Origin: Aristaeella lactis
Lineage (GTDB): Bacteria; Bacillota; Clostridia; Christensenellales; Aristaeellaceae
Length of the DNA: 64,000 nt
Direction: 5' to 3'
Assembly (NCBI RefSeq): GCF_018118585.1
Contig: NZ_CP069421.1
Location: 372,001 to 436,000 of the forward strand
The translations under genes were made by a program, and so were the position numbers. Each line of letters begins with the position of its first letter. Position 1 is the stretch's first letter. Under the pieces are notes generated by a model. The model saw only the letters and a program-made list of their open reading frames with translations. It did not search any database and was not told the DNA's origin. This document shows, one piece after another, positions 48,635 through 57,453 of the stretch.

Positions 48635-51600
48635 ATGAAAAAGATTATCGTGCTGATGGTTGTATTGCTGAGTATCCTGTGTACTACTGCCGCCGTGGCA
48701 GACGAGCCCCTGTTTGTTGCGCAGGAAGGCTGGAAACAGGGGTATATCAACGCACAAGGGGAATGGGTGATCGATCCTGTGTATTACGAGGCCCAGCCCT
48801 TTACCGACGCGGGATACGCGGCTGTGGTGGAGGATCCGGAGACTTGGGCATTCACACTCATAGACAGGCAGGGAAAGACAGTGACAAAACTGTCTGAATG
48901 GTGCCTGACAGAAAATGAATACAGTATGGATTATGGTGCTAAAGAAATACCGAATGCCGTGGGAAACGCCTTTCTCCTGTACAACCGGAAAGACATAAAC
49001 CGGTATGCCCTTTTCCTTGCAGGTTCCGGGAAACTGATCGAGCTGGATCGGGAGTTCCTGGGCTATGAGCTTTCGCCGGGCGCTGAACAAAATGAGATTT
49101 ATTATAATAATTACTTGCGGAGTAGAACGAATCCGAGTGATTTTTGCCTCAGTGGATGGAACGGAAGACTGATCCTGGGGTTTTGTTATACCGACTATCA
49201 GCGGGGGACAAACATATCAATAGAGGCAAATATGACAGATGCGTTTATTATCCTTGACAGCGAGGGTAACAAGCTGCATGACGGTATCTACCGCTTTCCG
49301 ATCAAAGTGACTGATTCACTGGAGCCTGTAGAGGATTATTCGTATCAGGTTACGGACACCTATATGCTGGCAGCCGATGCAAAGAACTACAATAAACACC
49401 TGATCGACTGTGACGGAAAGATCATCGTGAAAAATGTGGATGATATTTTTTTCTACAGTGAGGATTATACATGGGTAGAAACGCTGAAAGCTGTTTATGC
49501 GGAGAATTCAGGCCAGGCTTTGCTGCCGGACGGAAAGAAGATGCCTGTGGATGAACGCGTCAAAGAACAGGCTGCGCTGAACCCCTGCAGGATGCTTATG
49601 CATGACGGTTGGTATTATGACACGAAGGGTGAACGGATCAAATGGCATGGGGCCAGTGAAAAATACTATATGGCACTGTCCGCGTTCGGCAGGAACGGAC
49701 GGGCGTGGATTGACCGTAAACCGGATATTGAATGGGATAATGAGTCAGAGGAGGAGCCGGAGGACATAGAGGATTACAACGTATCCACTCTGATCGATAC
49801 AAGAGGACAGATTATTCTGCAGGCGGTCCTGAATCGGGAGCAGTATGACAGGTATAAGTATAATCCGTCAGCGGTTCCTTTTGAGGAAGGCTGGGAATGT
49901 ATCTGTACGCCGTTTGATGGATGGCTGTACGGTTATGTGAATCCGGACGGCGAAATGATGTTCGGCGGTTTCCCATTTGACAAAGCGGAGCCTTTCTCCA
50001 ACGGCCTGGCTCATGTGATGTTCATGGATGACAGGTATGAACTGCTGGACGTTTATATCAACAGGGAAGGAAAAGTTGTCTGGGCTGAGCACGGAAAACG
50101 GGATGAAGTCCAGCACTGGCTGGAGGAAGGTATCCGTTTTTCCCCGGATAACATGACCCTGGAGGATGCCACGCAGGCGCTGGTGGGTGAATGGGATGAC
50201 AGCGAAGGAGACATGGCAATCTTCTATGAAGACGGGACATGCAACCTCGGACGCGACAGGATGATGCAGTGGAAACTGCTGGAAAACACTGCGGAGATGG
50301 AGGACGAGGATTATTCGAAGTTTGTGCTGGTTTACGGAGAAAACGGACAGTACGAACCCCTGGAAGAAGGAAGCGGACTGGAATTCGGCAGCATGGACAG
50401 CTTTGTCACAACCTACGGTGAGGACTGGTGCTTTTACAGCCGGAAAGCCCCGGGCTACTGGGAACGTGACGACTACTATGACCTGGTGCCGGATGAGAAC
50501 GGCAAACTAGACAATATGAGTGAAACGGTGTCAGTATTACCGGAAGAAGCGTCGAACTTTAAACTGACTGACAAGAGTTTGCCGGAGGAAACCGCAGAGA
50601 AAGGCGTATATGCATTCAGGGGATCCCCTTACCGGCAGAATGCTTCCGCAGGGACGGTCAGGGACATCTGTGTTCCGGAAGTGCTTTGGGAAAAGGACAT
50701 CGGGCCGGCAGTAAAAACAGAGGATATTCACTGGCAGCCCCTGATCGTTGAATGGTCGGATGAGATCAGGAAAAGCATGACGTCCCTGAAACCGGAAAAG
50801 CGGGAGAATTCTACCCTGACGGAAGTGATTGCGGTCGGAACAGACGGGAAGATCTGGTTTGCTGACCTGAAAACCGGCGAAGAAACACGGGCGCCGATCG
50901 AGGACAGGGAAGAAAAACTCCATGGAACGGCGACAGCCCTTTCAGACTTGCCGCTGATCATCTGTCCGGCGGAAGAAGGGTATATCTGCTATGACCTGAC
51001 AGACGGAAGCCGGAGAACGGAACTGGATGAAGTGCTGTATACCCGACAGGGAAAAGACGTGATCTACCAGAACGGCTGGCTGATGATGAATTCCCCGCAG
51101 ACGGATCTTGTGTCTATCGGCCTGAACGTAAAACAGGGGCAGGATGGCATAAGCGGTGTGGACATAACAGGCGCATACAGGGCGGAGTATAATCACACCA
51201 AGTATTCCAACGTTCCAGCCAGCGCGGACGGGAACAATGTATATGTTTCGAGAGACAATGATATCCTTCGCTGGGACTGTATGAAGGATGAGAGCGTGAG
51301 CATCTTTGAAGATTGTGTTTATGTATCCGGGAAAACAGCAGCCTGTATAGCTGTAGATAAGGATTCGGAGGACCGTACTGTTCTGTATGCCGGATGCATG
51401 GAAAAAACTACCCACAATGAATGCGAAATATATAGTATCAATGCAGACCGGATGCTTACAAAGTGGGAGCAAAGAATAAAACTGACAAAAGAAAACGCTC
51501 TCCTGGGCGGCATTTTCGCCTCGCCGGTTGTGGGACAGGAATGGCTGGAAAATATTGTATATTTCACCGTCGCCGGATATGCGTTTGATGAAGAAACACC

Positions 51601-51919
51601 GGACAACCGGAACGCGGATTCGGCGGTTGTGGCGTACTGGAAACGCAACGGAGAAAAGAAATGGGAGACCCCGATCAAAGACCGGGCGGTTTCCTCACCG
51701 GTAATTGTATATACGGAAGACGGTATTGGATATCTGATCCAGTTTGACAAAAGCGGAAACATGTATGTGCTGGACGGCTTTTTAGGCACTGTTAAGTACA
51801 GCCTGGAGCTGGGCGGAGAAGTGACAAGCTGCCCGGCGGTATACGGGAATACGCTTGTTGTGAGGTGCCAGAAGGACGGACGGGAAGTACTGTGCGGGAT
51901 TGAAGTGGGAGTTAATTGA
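48635..51919 (+). CDS. Large secreted protein with WG-type repeats and a PQQ-like propeller
   Basis: 1094 residues from ATG 48635, with GGAGG about 8 bases upstream. Signal peptide KKIIVLMVVLLSILCTTAAV. The N-terminal half has WG-like repeats (WKQGYINAQGEWVIDPVYYE, GWLYGYVNPDGEMMFGGFPF). A lipocalin-like stretch follows (LVGEWDDSEGDMAIFYEDGT). The C-terminal half begins YAFRGSPYRQNASAG and looks like a PQQ-type beta-propeller. No catalytic site is apparent; it is probably an external binding protein. It is among the longest genes in the window. Confidence 0.82.
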   Translation: MKKIIVLMVVLLSILCTTAAVADEPLFVAQEGWKQGYINAQGEWVIDPVYYEAQPFTDAGYAAVVEDPETWAFTLIDRQGKTVTKLSEWCLTENEYSMDYGAKEIPNAVGNAFLLYNRKDINRYALFLAGSGKLIELDREFLGYELSPGAEQNEIYYNNYLRSRTNPSDFCLSGWNGRLILGFCYTDYQRGTNISIEANMTDAFIILDSEGNKLHDGIYRFPIKVTDSLEPVEDYSYQVTDTYMLAADAKNYNKHLIDCDGKIIVKNVDDIFFYSEDYTWVETLKAVYAENSGQALLPDGKKMPVDERVKEQAALNPCRMLMHDGWYYDTKGERIKWHGASEKYYMALSAFGRNGRAWIDRKPDIEWDNESEEEPEDIEDYNVSTLIDTRGQIILQAVLNREQYDRYKYNPSAVPFEEGWECICTPFDGWLYGYVNPDGEMMFGGFPFDKAEPFSNGLAHVMFMDDRYELLDVYINREGKVVWAEHGKRDEVQHWLEEGIRFSPDNMTLEDATQALVGEWDDSEGDMAIFYEDGTCNLGRDRMMQWKLLENTAEMEDEDYSKFVLVYGENGQYEPLEEGSGLEFGSMDSFVTTYGEDWCFYSRKAPGYWERDDYYDLVPDENGKLDNMSETVSVLPEEASNFKLTDKSLPEETAEKGVYAFRGSPYRQNASAGTVRDICVPEVLWEKDIGPAVKTEDIHWQPLIVEWSDEIRKSMTSLKPEKRENSTLTEVIAVGTDGKIWFADLKTGEETRAPIEDREEKLHGTATALSDLPLIICPAEEGYICYDLTDGSRRTELDEVLYTRQGKDVIYQNGWLMMNSPQTDLVSIGLNVKQGQDGISGVDITGAYRAEYNHTKYSNVPASADGNNVYVSRDNDILRWDCMKDESVSIFEDCVYVSGKTAACIAVDKDSEDRTVLYAGCMEKTTHNECEIYSINADRMLTKWEQRIKLTKENALLGGIFASPVVGQEWLENIVYFTVAGYAFDEETPDNRNADSAVVAYWKRNGEKKWETPIKDRAVSSPVIVYTEDGIGYLIQFDKSGNMYVLDGFLGTVKYSLELGGEVTSCPAVYGNTLVVRCQKDGREVLCGIEVGVN

Positions 51920-51936
51920 GGCAGGAAAGTGCCATC

Positions 51937-52108
51937 AGGTAGGAGGTAGGAAGTAGGAGAGTAACCCTGGCGGGTAAATGAAATATATCAAAGCAACGGT
52001 GTTGCTTTGATATGTGAAATATCGGCCGATGGCCGATGTGAAATATTGAACCGCGAGCGGTTCAATGTGAAATGTTTTCTACCGAAAACGTGTGAGTTAC
52101 TGTTGCTT
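51937..52108. repeat. TAGGAGG heptamer tract and hairpin array, copy 3
   Basis: 51937-51961 holds three TAGGAGG-type units. From 51962: TACCC-TGGC-GGGTA, ATCAAAGCAAC-GGT-GTTGCTTTGAT, TCGGCC-GAT-GGCCGA, TTGAACCGC-GA-GCGGTTCAA and GTTTTC-TACC-GAAAAC, with ATGAAATAT or TGTGAAATA linkers. The last two match copy 1 exactly. Confidence 0.85.
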
Positions 52109-52111
52109 CGG

Positions 52112-52292
52112 GAGATCCTTCGACTGCGCTCTCTACGCACCGCTTGCTCAGGATGACATCTAATGCGGAGGCAAATATGTCAACGCTGCGGCGGGGATTA
52201 TAGAGAGAACAGTGCCTTCGGGCACTGTTTTTTCATTGAAATCGCCACGGCGGGACAGATCTCTCCACGCACTTTGTTTGGTCGAGATGACA
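52112..52292. repeat. Palindrome, terminator hairpin, palindrome
   Basis: 52112-52158 is AGATCCTTCG...CTCAGGATGACA. 52207-52233 is GAACAGTGCC / GGCACTGTTTTTT, a terminator. 52256-52292 is AGATCTCTCC...GTCGAGATGACA. There is no gene in 51920-52448. Confidence 0.7.
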
Positions 52293-52315
52293 AGAAGGGC
52301 ACTGTTTTTTTGCGG

Positions 52316-52390
52316 ATTTTACACGGTTGTTACATTGTGATGATGACACTGAAACAAGGAATATAGTATATTGTATGCGAAAAAAACGAG
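52316..52390 (+). promoter_or_regulatory. Shared promoter/operator module, copy 3
   Basis: TTTTACACGGTTGTTACATT, GTGATGATGACACTGAAACA, AGGAATATAGTATATTGTAT. Same order as the other three copies; the second arm of the inverted repeat is imperfect. Confidence 0.65.
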
Positions 52391-52448
52391 GACAGGGTTT
52401 ACGACAAGCATATAACGTGAAGCAGTATGACGAAGGAGCAGAAAAGAC

Positions 52449-53036
52449 ATGATCAAATATAATAATGACAAGTCTATTGATCCAAAGTTTTACCGCAATG
52501 ACGGATCTGAAAGAAGAAATGTTTTAAAGATCCTGGTGATCATCCTGGTCGTTGGCGTGATTGGCTATATACTTGGTACATCTTTGGAAGAAACACGCCT
52601 GCCTGCCCTGCCCGGGGAAGTGATCCTGAGGGGGGATATGGATATCTCCGCAGCGAATGAACGGCTGGAGAAAGCCGGGTTTATTCCCCTGGATGAAGTT
52701 AAAACAGATGACGACTATGATCATCTGTTCTATGAAAGCAGTGAGGTCTACGGCTATCCAACCACGCGCAGCGAACTTGCTGTAGCGAAATCCGGGAAAA
52801 AAAGTGTTAGTTTCATTCACTATTTTGATGATGAAAGTAAAGAGAACAACATGAATAATCCGGGTGAAGTCTATGTATACATCGCGTCACAAGTGACTGT
52901 AAGATCCAGGGAAACTCCTCACAGACCTGCAGAAGACAGGGATGAGATATTCTGGATACTGCGCAGAGGACCAAGCGTTCATATGACATATGCCGATGAT
53001 GGTGTGGTTATGTTGGAATACCGTTACACAGACTAA
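52449..53036 (+). CDS. Single-pass membrane protein, paralog family (C)
   Basis: 195 residues; GAAGGAG precedes ATG 52449. MIKYNNDKSIDPKFYRNDGS, one helix (LKILVIILVVGVIGYILG), then LPGEVILRGDMDISAANERL, KAGFIPLDEVKTDDDY, YESSEVYGYPTT, FIHYFDDESKENNMNNPGE and the end VVMLEYRYTD. The linker after the helix varies among paralogs, but the PGEV block is fixed. Paralog D starts 59 bases downstream. Confidence 0.78.
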   Translation: MIKYNNDKSIDPKFYRNDGSERRNVLKILVIILVVGVIGYILGTSLEETRLPALPGEVILRGDMDISAANERLEKAGFIPLDEVKTDDDYDHLFYESSEVYGYPTTRSELAVAKSGKKSVSFIHYFDDESKENNMNNPGEVYVYIASQVTVRSRETPHRPAEDRDEIFWILRRGPSVHMTYADDGVVMLEYRYTD

Positions 53037-53095
53037 AGAATCACAAAAGGGAAGATTTGCAACGTGCAACTGTATGACAATGGAGAAGAAAAAAG

Positions 53096-53680
53096 ATGAT
53101 CAACTACAATGACGATAAGCGAATTGATCCAAAGTTTTACGAAAATGACGGATCCGAAAGGAAAAATGTCAGAAAGATACTGGTGATTGTTGTTCTTTTT
53201 TGCTTCTCTGTGCTTGGATTGGCTAAATGGATTGAATACCATCGCGGGCCGGCTTTGCCCGGAGAAGTGATCCTGAAGGGAGATATGGATATGGCAGAGG
53301 CGGATGCAATGCTGCAGGAAGCCGGGTATATCCCCAAGGGTGACGTTATAACAGATGATCAGCATTATCATCGGTATTATCAAAGCAGTGAGGCTTTCGG
53401 TTTTACAACCGACTGCAGTGTGCTTACTGTTTCCAAATCCGGAACGGAGGTCAATTTTGTCCATTGGTTTACGGATGAAAGTGAGGAAAACAACGCGGAT
53501 GTTCCCGGCAATACCTGGAGAACCATCGCGACAACGCTGAGGGGAGAAATCTGGGGGAACCCATCGGTGATAAAGGAAGAGAAAAATGGATGGTTCTGGA
53601 AACTGAACAAAAGAACAAAAGTGAGCCTGATCTATTCGAGAGACAATAGGTTTTTGCTGGAATACGAGTATTGGAAGTAA
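53096..53680 (+). CDS. Single-pass membrane protein, paralog family (D)
   Basis: 194 residues; GGAGAAG precedes ATG 53096. MINYNDDKRIDPKFYENDGS, a helix (VRKILVIVVLFCFSVLGLA), LPGEVILKGDMDMAEADAML, QEAGYIPKGDVITDDQHY, YYQSSEAFGFTT, FVHWFTDESEENNADVPG and WFWKLNKRTKVSLIY. Very close to C and B. No separate promoter module, so it is probably cotranscribed with C. Confidence 0.78.
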   Translation: MINYNDDKRIDPKFYENDGSERKNVRKILVIVVLFCFSVLGLAKWIEYHRGPALPGEVILKGDMDMAEADAMLQEAGYIPKGDVITDDQHYHRYYQSSEAFGFTTDCSVLTVSKSGTEVNFVHWFTDESEENNADVPGNTWRTIATTLRGEIWGNPSVIKEEKNGWFWKLNKRTKVSLIYSRDNRFLLEYEYWK

Positions 53681-53690
53681 AAGGGAGAAA

Positions 53691-53919
53691 ACAATGCATA
53701 ATGCATAATTCATAATGGTGGAGAAAACAGCGCGGAGCGCTGTTTTTCCTGATTAGCCATGCTGCGTGACAGAGGGACAGACCTAATGTCACACTGCGTA
53801 TGACAATACGTCAGTCCCGCAGTCACACGGCTGCGGCGGGATGACAACGGGTGTGTGCCTGCGGATGAGACGAGATCCTTCGGCTGCGCTCGCTACTCTC
53901 GTCTTGCTCAGGATGACAC
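53691..53919. repeat. Mixed repeats downstream of paralog D
   Basis: 53691-53717 is an ATTCATA heptamer tract. 53724-53748 is a terminator hairpin (AAAACAGCGC / GCGCTGTTTT). 53764-53826 is the GACAGAGGGAC inverted repeat (copy 3). 53872-53919 is AGATCCTTCG...CTCAGGATGACA. There is no gene in 53681-54013. Confidence 0.72.
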
Positions 53920-54013
53920 TTTTTGCTGAAAAATTGCCCGAGAGGATTGAGCGGACAGGTGTGATTCTGTATAATGCAGGGGAACTGCTGAGAATACGGA
54001 GGAAGAATCACAT

Positions 54014-54961
54014 ATGACGAACCGGGAATTACAGGATATCTATTTCGGAGCTTATTTCTTTGAGGAAACAGAAGACGGATACCTGCAGGCTTTCCAGTAC
54101 TCGAAGGAGCAGATGGATTACTTCAGGAATGGACCGTTTGATTTCTGGTATGACCGGTGCATGGCAACGACCGCGAAGACCCTGGAGATGAACACGGACG
54201 CGACCACGATCTCCTTTGAATACAGGATTATCTGGGTGGGATCCGAAGACTCTTTTGAGGTGGCGGTGGACAACCAGATCATGGAGATCCGTTATGTGAA
54301 GGATCTGCCCAGGGAAGGAAAGCTGACCTGGAAGCTTCCGGAAGGGAAGAAGGATGTCATCCTTTACCTGCCCGCGGACGCGACGGTGCTGATCCGGAAT
54401 TTTGAGATTGACGGAGCGTATACACCCGCGAAAAAGAATGAAAAGGTGCTGTGGCTGGGAGACTCCATCACCCAGGGATACGGGCCGCTGCGCTCTGCCG
54501 AGACCTACGTCAGCGTGGCCAACCGGCTGCTGAACTATGACATCATCAACCAGGGAATCGGCGGATATGTGTATGACAAGAAGTCCCTGATGAAGATGGA
54601 AGGATACACGCCGGACAAGATCATCGTGGCGCTGGGAACGAACCAGTTCGGATGCGAGACCATGAAGGACGTGGAAGAATACTACGAGACACTGACCGGC
54701 ATTTACGGGACAAAGATCCCGATCCTGTGCATCTCCCCGCTGTGGCGCGGAGACCTGCCAGAGCAGCTTCCGGTGCTGGAACGTTTCTGCGAGAACGTGA
54801 AAAAGATCGCGTCACAGTATCCGAATGTGACAGTGGTGGACGGATTTAAACTGGTCCCGCACCTGCCGGAATACTTCCTGGATAACCTGCACCCGAATGT
54901 GGTCGGGACGGAAACGTACGGGAGGAATTTGGTGGAAGAGATAAGGAAGGCAAAATTCTGA
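54014..54961 (+). CDS. SGNH/GDSL-family hydrolase
   Basis: 315 residues; GGAGGAAG precedes ATG 54014. A beta-sandwich N-terminal domain (to about residue 140) precedes the catalytic domain. The catalytic serine is in LWLGDSITQGYG (Ser151). The oxyanion residues are the Gly of NQGIGG and the Asn of ALGTNQFG. The Asp/His pair is DNLHPN near the end. This two-domain layout is seen in carbohydrate or lipid ester hydrolases. There is no signal peptide, so it acts inside the cell. Substrate unknown. Confidence 0.88.
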   Translation: MTNRELQDIYFGAYFFEETEDGYLQAFQYSKEQMDYFRNGPFDFWYDRCMATTAKTLEMNTDATTISFEYRIIWVGSEDSFEVAVDNQIMEIRYVKDLPREGKLTWKLPEGKKDVILYLPADATVLIRNFEIDGAYTPAKKNEKVLWLGDSITQGYGPLRSAETYVSVANRLLNYDIINQGIGGYVYDKKSLMKMEGYTPDKIIVALGTNQFGCETMKDVEEYYETLTGIYGTKIPILCISPLWRGDLPEQLPVLERFCENVKKIASQYPNVTVVDGFKLVPHLPEYFLDNLHPNVVGTETYGRNLVEEIRKAKF

Positions 54962-55012
54962 CATGCCAGAATTTTGGTGTCAGCAAGCTGACACTACTTA
55001 AAACTGAAAACT

Positions 55013-55136
55013 AGATCCTTCGACTGCACATTCGTTTGCTCAGGATGACACTTTAATCGGAAAATGGTGGATAAAACAGCACAGAGTGCTGTTTTCCCTG
55101 AATTGATCAGATCTCTCGACTACGCTCGAGATGACA
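55013..55136. repeat. Palindrome, terminator hairpin, palindrome
   Basis: 55013-55050 is AGATCCTTCG...CTCAGGATGACA. 55073-55097 is AAAACAGCAC / GTGCTGTTTT. 55109-55136 is AGATCTCTCGACTACGCTCG followed by AGATGACA. A short ACTGAAA tract (54998-55012) precedes them. Confidence 0.7.
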
Positions 55137-55166
55137 TTGAGAGAATGACAGGCGAAGGAGAAGAAA

Positions 55167-55475
55167 ATGTCCGAGAAGAAGTCCAATTTTGTGCTCATGG
55201 ATGAGATGGAAAAAGAGAACACTCATGTGGATCGCCGGGTAAAATACACAAGATTAGGCTTCAGACAGGCACGCATCATTGCAGGAGCCTGTGATGACGT
55301 AAATATGGGATTTCCGGTTATTTCAATCATTGGTCTTGCAATCATGGCTGTCACAGATCTTATTGATTCAGAGTCCTGGATCATAGATGCCGGTATGGTT
55401 ATCGCAATCGTTGGATTTGTGGAATATATCATACGATTTGTTTACAGGTGGAATAAACATCATGAGAAGAAATGA
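55167..55475 (+). CDS. Small membrane protein with a DEMEKEN motif
   Basis: 102 residues; GAAGGAG precedes ATG 55167. The cytoplasmic N-terminus has SNFVLMDEMEKENTHVDRRV, then two helices (VISIIGLAIMAVTDLI and DAGMVIAIVGFVEYIIRFVY) and a basic tail. The same motif, length and layout occur in 14010-14321. A cytoplasmic interaction role for the motif is a guess. Confidence 0.7.
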   Translation: MSEKKSNFVLMDEMEKENTHVDRRVKYTRLGFRQARIIAGACDDVNMGFPVISIIGLAIMAVTDLIDSESWIIDAGMVIAIVGFVEYIIRFVYRWNKHHEKK

Positions 55476-55516
55476 GCTGGGGACCTGGCTCTACTGAAAA
55501 ATGAATAATTGTGGAT

Positions 55517-55942
55517 AAATCGCTCCGGATGGAGCGATTTTTTTGATTTGCGGGAACTTTGGGCAAAGGTGAAATGTCATACCAGCAGAGAAATGAATGA
55601 GACTACGGAGGAGATCTCTCCACTTCGGTCGAGATGACAAAAAGGAGAACGGCATGGGTATATAGTGACTGAAAAACAGCGTTAGGCTCATATTCCGCCT
55701 GGTGGCGGTATCCGCAACCTCAATCGACGTGACTCCATACTATGGAGATCGCTTGTTTCGGTTGAGCTCAGAACCGATGAGATTTCCTCCACTGGAGGTC
55801 ATCGGTTCTTCGCCCTAATGTCACACTGCGTAAGACAATACGTCTGTCCCGCAGTCACACAGCTGCGGCGGGATGACAAGGAGAGAGTGGCTTGATTGGG
55901 TCGTCCGTGACGATAAACAGCACCTTCTGGTGCTGTTTTTTT
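55517..55942. repeat. Long repeat block before paralog E
   Basis: 55517-55544 is a terminator hairpin (AAATCGCTCC / GGAGCGATTT). 55612-55639 is a GATCTC...GAGATGACA palindrome. 55681-55812 is the hairpin chain also split by the IS110 element, with CTCCAT-ACT-ATGGAG and ACCGATGA...CCTCC-ACT-GGAGG...TCATCGGT. 55815-55877 is a partial GACAGAGGGAC-family element. 55915-55942 is a terminator hairpin (AAACAGCACC / GGTGCTGTTT). No gene is supported. Confidence 0.72.
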
Positions 55943-55952
55943 ACGAAGGCGC

Positions 55953-56040
55953 AAGAATTTACACGGTTGTTACATTGTGATGATGACAATGTAACAAGGA
56001 AAATAGTATTGTATAAGAGGAGTATGAAGACTGCCTGACG
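55953..56040 (+). promoter_or_regulatory. Shared promoter/operator module, copy 4 (perfect inverted repeat)
   Basis: TTTACACGG, then TTGTTACATTGT (55967-55978), GATGATG, ACAATGTAACAA (55986-55997): a perfect 12-bp inverted repeat. AAATAGTATTGTATAAGAGG follows as the -10 area. Confidence 0.72.
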
Positions 56041-56057
56041 AGGGCGGGAGGATAGAG

Positions 56058-56633
56058 ATGGATAATCAGGAAAAGGTTATTGCGAAAAAGTGGTACAACC
56101 AGGACGGATCCGAAATTAAAAGAGTAATCGCGGTTTTGTTGGTTGTTATTATTGCTGCTGCCGGGATCATCTGGTACAGTTCCTCGATGAGCATGCCCGG
56201 AGAGGTGAAACTGAACGCAGATATAAATATTGAAGAGGCGGACAGGCTGGTACAGAAAGCCGGATATATTCCCAATGGTGAGATTCAGAGTAAGGAAGGC
56301 TTTCAATACAGGTATTATGAAAGCAGTAAGCTATACAGGAATACAACAGTGGGAAGCTCAGTTGGTGTTGCTACAGATCCCACAAAAAAAGCGGTTATGT
56401 TCGCACATTATTTTGAGGATGAAACCGAGCAGAATAACGCAGAGAATCCGGGGGCAGTCTTTATGACTGTCAAGAAAGAGCTGTCCAGCAGAATCGGAAG
56501 AAAGCCCGGAGAGACAACAACCAAAGATGGAACGCTGGTATGGTTTTGGAGGCGGAGCGAAACAACACAAGTGTCAATGCTGTATAAAAAAGATGGCGCT
56601 TTTGAAGTGCGGTTTGAATATTTTAATCCATGA
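56058..56633 (+). CDS. Single-pass membrane protein, paralog family (E)
   Basis: 191 residues; GGGAGGA precedes ATG 56058. KWYNQDGSEIKRVIAV, a helix (VLLVVIIAAAGIIWYSS), MPGEVKLNADINIEEADRLV, QKAGYIPNGEIQSKE, YYESSKLYRNTT, FAHYFEDETEQNNAENPG and WFWRRSETTQVSMLY. Closest to paralog A, with the same cytoplasmic DGSEIKRV text. It has its own promoter module. Confidence 0.78.
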   Translation: MDNQEKVIAKKWYNQDGSEIKRVIAVLLVVIIAAAGIIWYSSSMSMPGEVKLNADINIEEADRLVQKAGYIPNGEIQSKEGFQYRYYESSKLYRNTTVGSSVGVATDPTKKAVMFAHYFEDETEQNNAENPGAVFMTVKKELSSRIGRKPGETTTKDGTLVWFWRRSETTQVSMLYKKDGAFEVRFEYFNP

Positions 56634-56865
56634 AGTACTCCATGTATATGAGAGTGAACGGGGCATACGGATTAATGATGATTCGTATGCCTTTTTGTTA
56701 TCAGCACAGGTATTCCATTATTGCGGAGCGTTTGAGGTATCAGATATGCTGTTGTTTATATAGTGAAGAGTTTCCATGGAGACGGGACAGTTGAGAAATC
56801 AGGGGTTGTCCTGTATAATACATTTCAAAGAAGAAAAAAATACAGGCTGAAGGGAAACAACACGT

Positions 56866-57453
56866 ATGAAAGATACTGAAAGCGCCGTGTGGGATCCGGA
56901 GAAAGCATACAGGCAGGTCCGGGGAAGCAACCGGCGTTTGCTTGCGTTTATCGTGATGGTAATCCTCCTGGGAGCCGCATGGATCGGGATAAACCTGGAG
57001 AACATGCAGGAATACGGAGATGCCGGACTGAAGGATGTCAAAAGTTTTGCCGAAGCCGACAGGAAACTCCAGGAATCAGGGTTTGAACCGTTTACGGAAG
57101 CAACACAGTACAGTGACAAGTGGGAACGTTTATACAGGGAACGGGAAATCCTTGGACATACCACAGCATACTGCGAACTGGAAGGGGCGGACGGAAAAAA
57201 CGGATGGCTCCGTCTCCATTATCTTTTTGAGGAAGACGGCGGAACCAACAGCAGAAAACCGGGGGTAGTTTTCCAGGATATCCTGAAGAAGATGAAAAGG
57301 AAATATGGTGAACCCGAGGAATACAGCGGCATGTTCACAACGTACTATATATGGTCCCCGGACAAGCATACCAGCGTTATTGCGGGATATCTGACCACGG
57401 GATGCCCGATGCTGTGCTATGAATATGAGCTGGAGGAAAAGGGAGAAATATGA
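56866..57453 (+). CDS. Single-pass membrane protein, divergent paralog (F)
   Basis: 195 residues from ATG 56866. Same design but divergent: cytoplasmic WDPEKAYRQVRGSNRR, a helix (LLAFIVMVILLGAAWIGIN), DVKSFAEADRKLQESGFEPF in place of the PGEV block, then REREILGHTTAYCELEG and LHYLFEEDGGTNSRKPGVVF. It lacks the shared promoter module. It overlaps the alpha/beta hydrolase start by 4 bases (ATGA), so the two are translationally coupled. Confidence 0.72.
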   Translation: MKDTESAVWDPEKAYRQVRGSNRRLLAFIVMVILLGAAWIGINLENMQEYGDAGLKDVKSFAEADRKLQESGFEPFTEATQYSDKWERLYREREILGHTTAYCELEGADGKNGWLRLHYLFEEDGGTNSRKPGVVFQDILKKMKRKYGEPEEYSGMFTTYYIWSPDKHTSVIAGYLTTGCPMLCYEYELEEKGEI

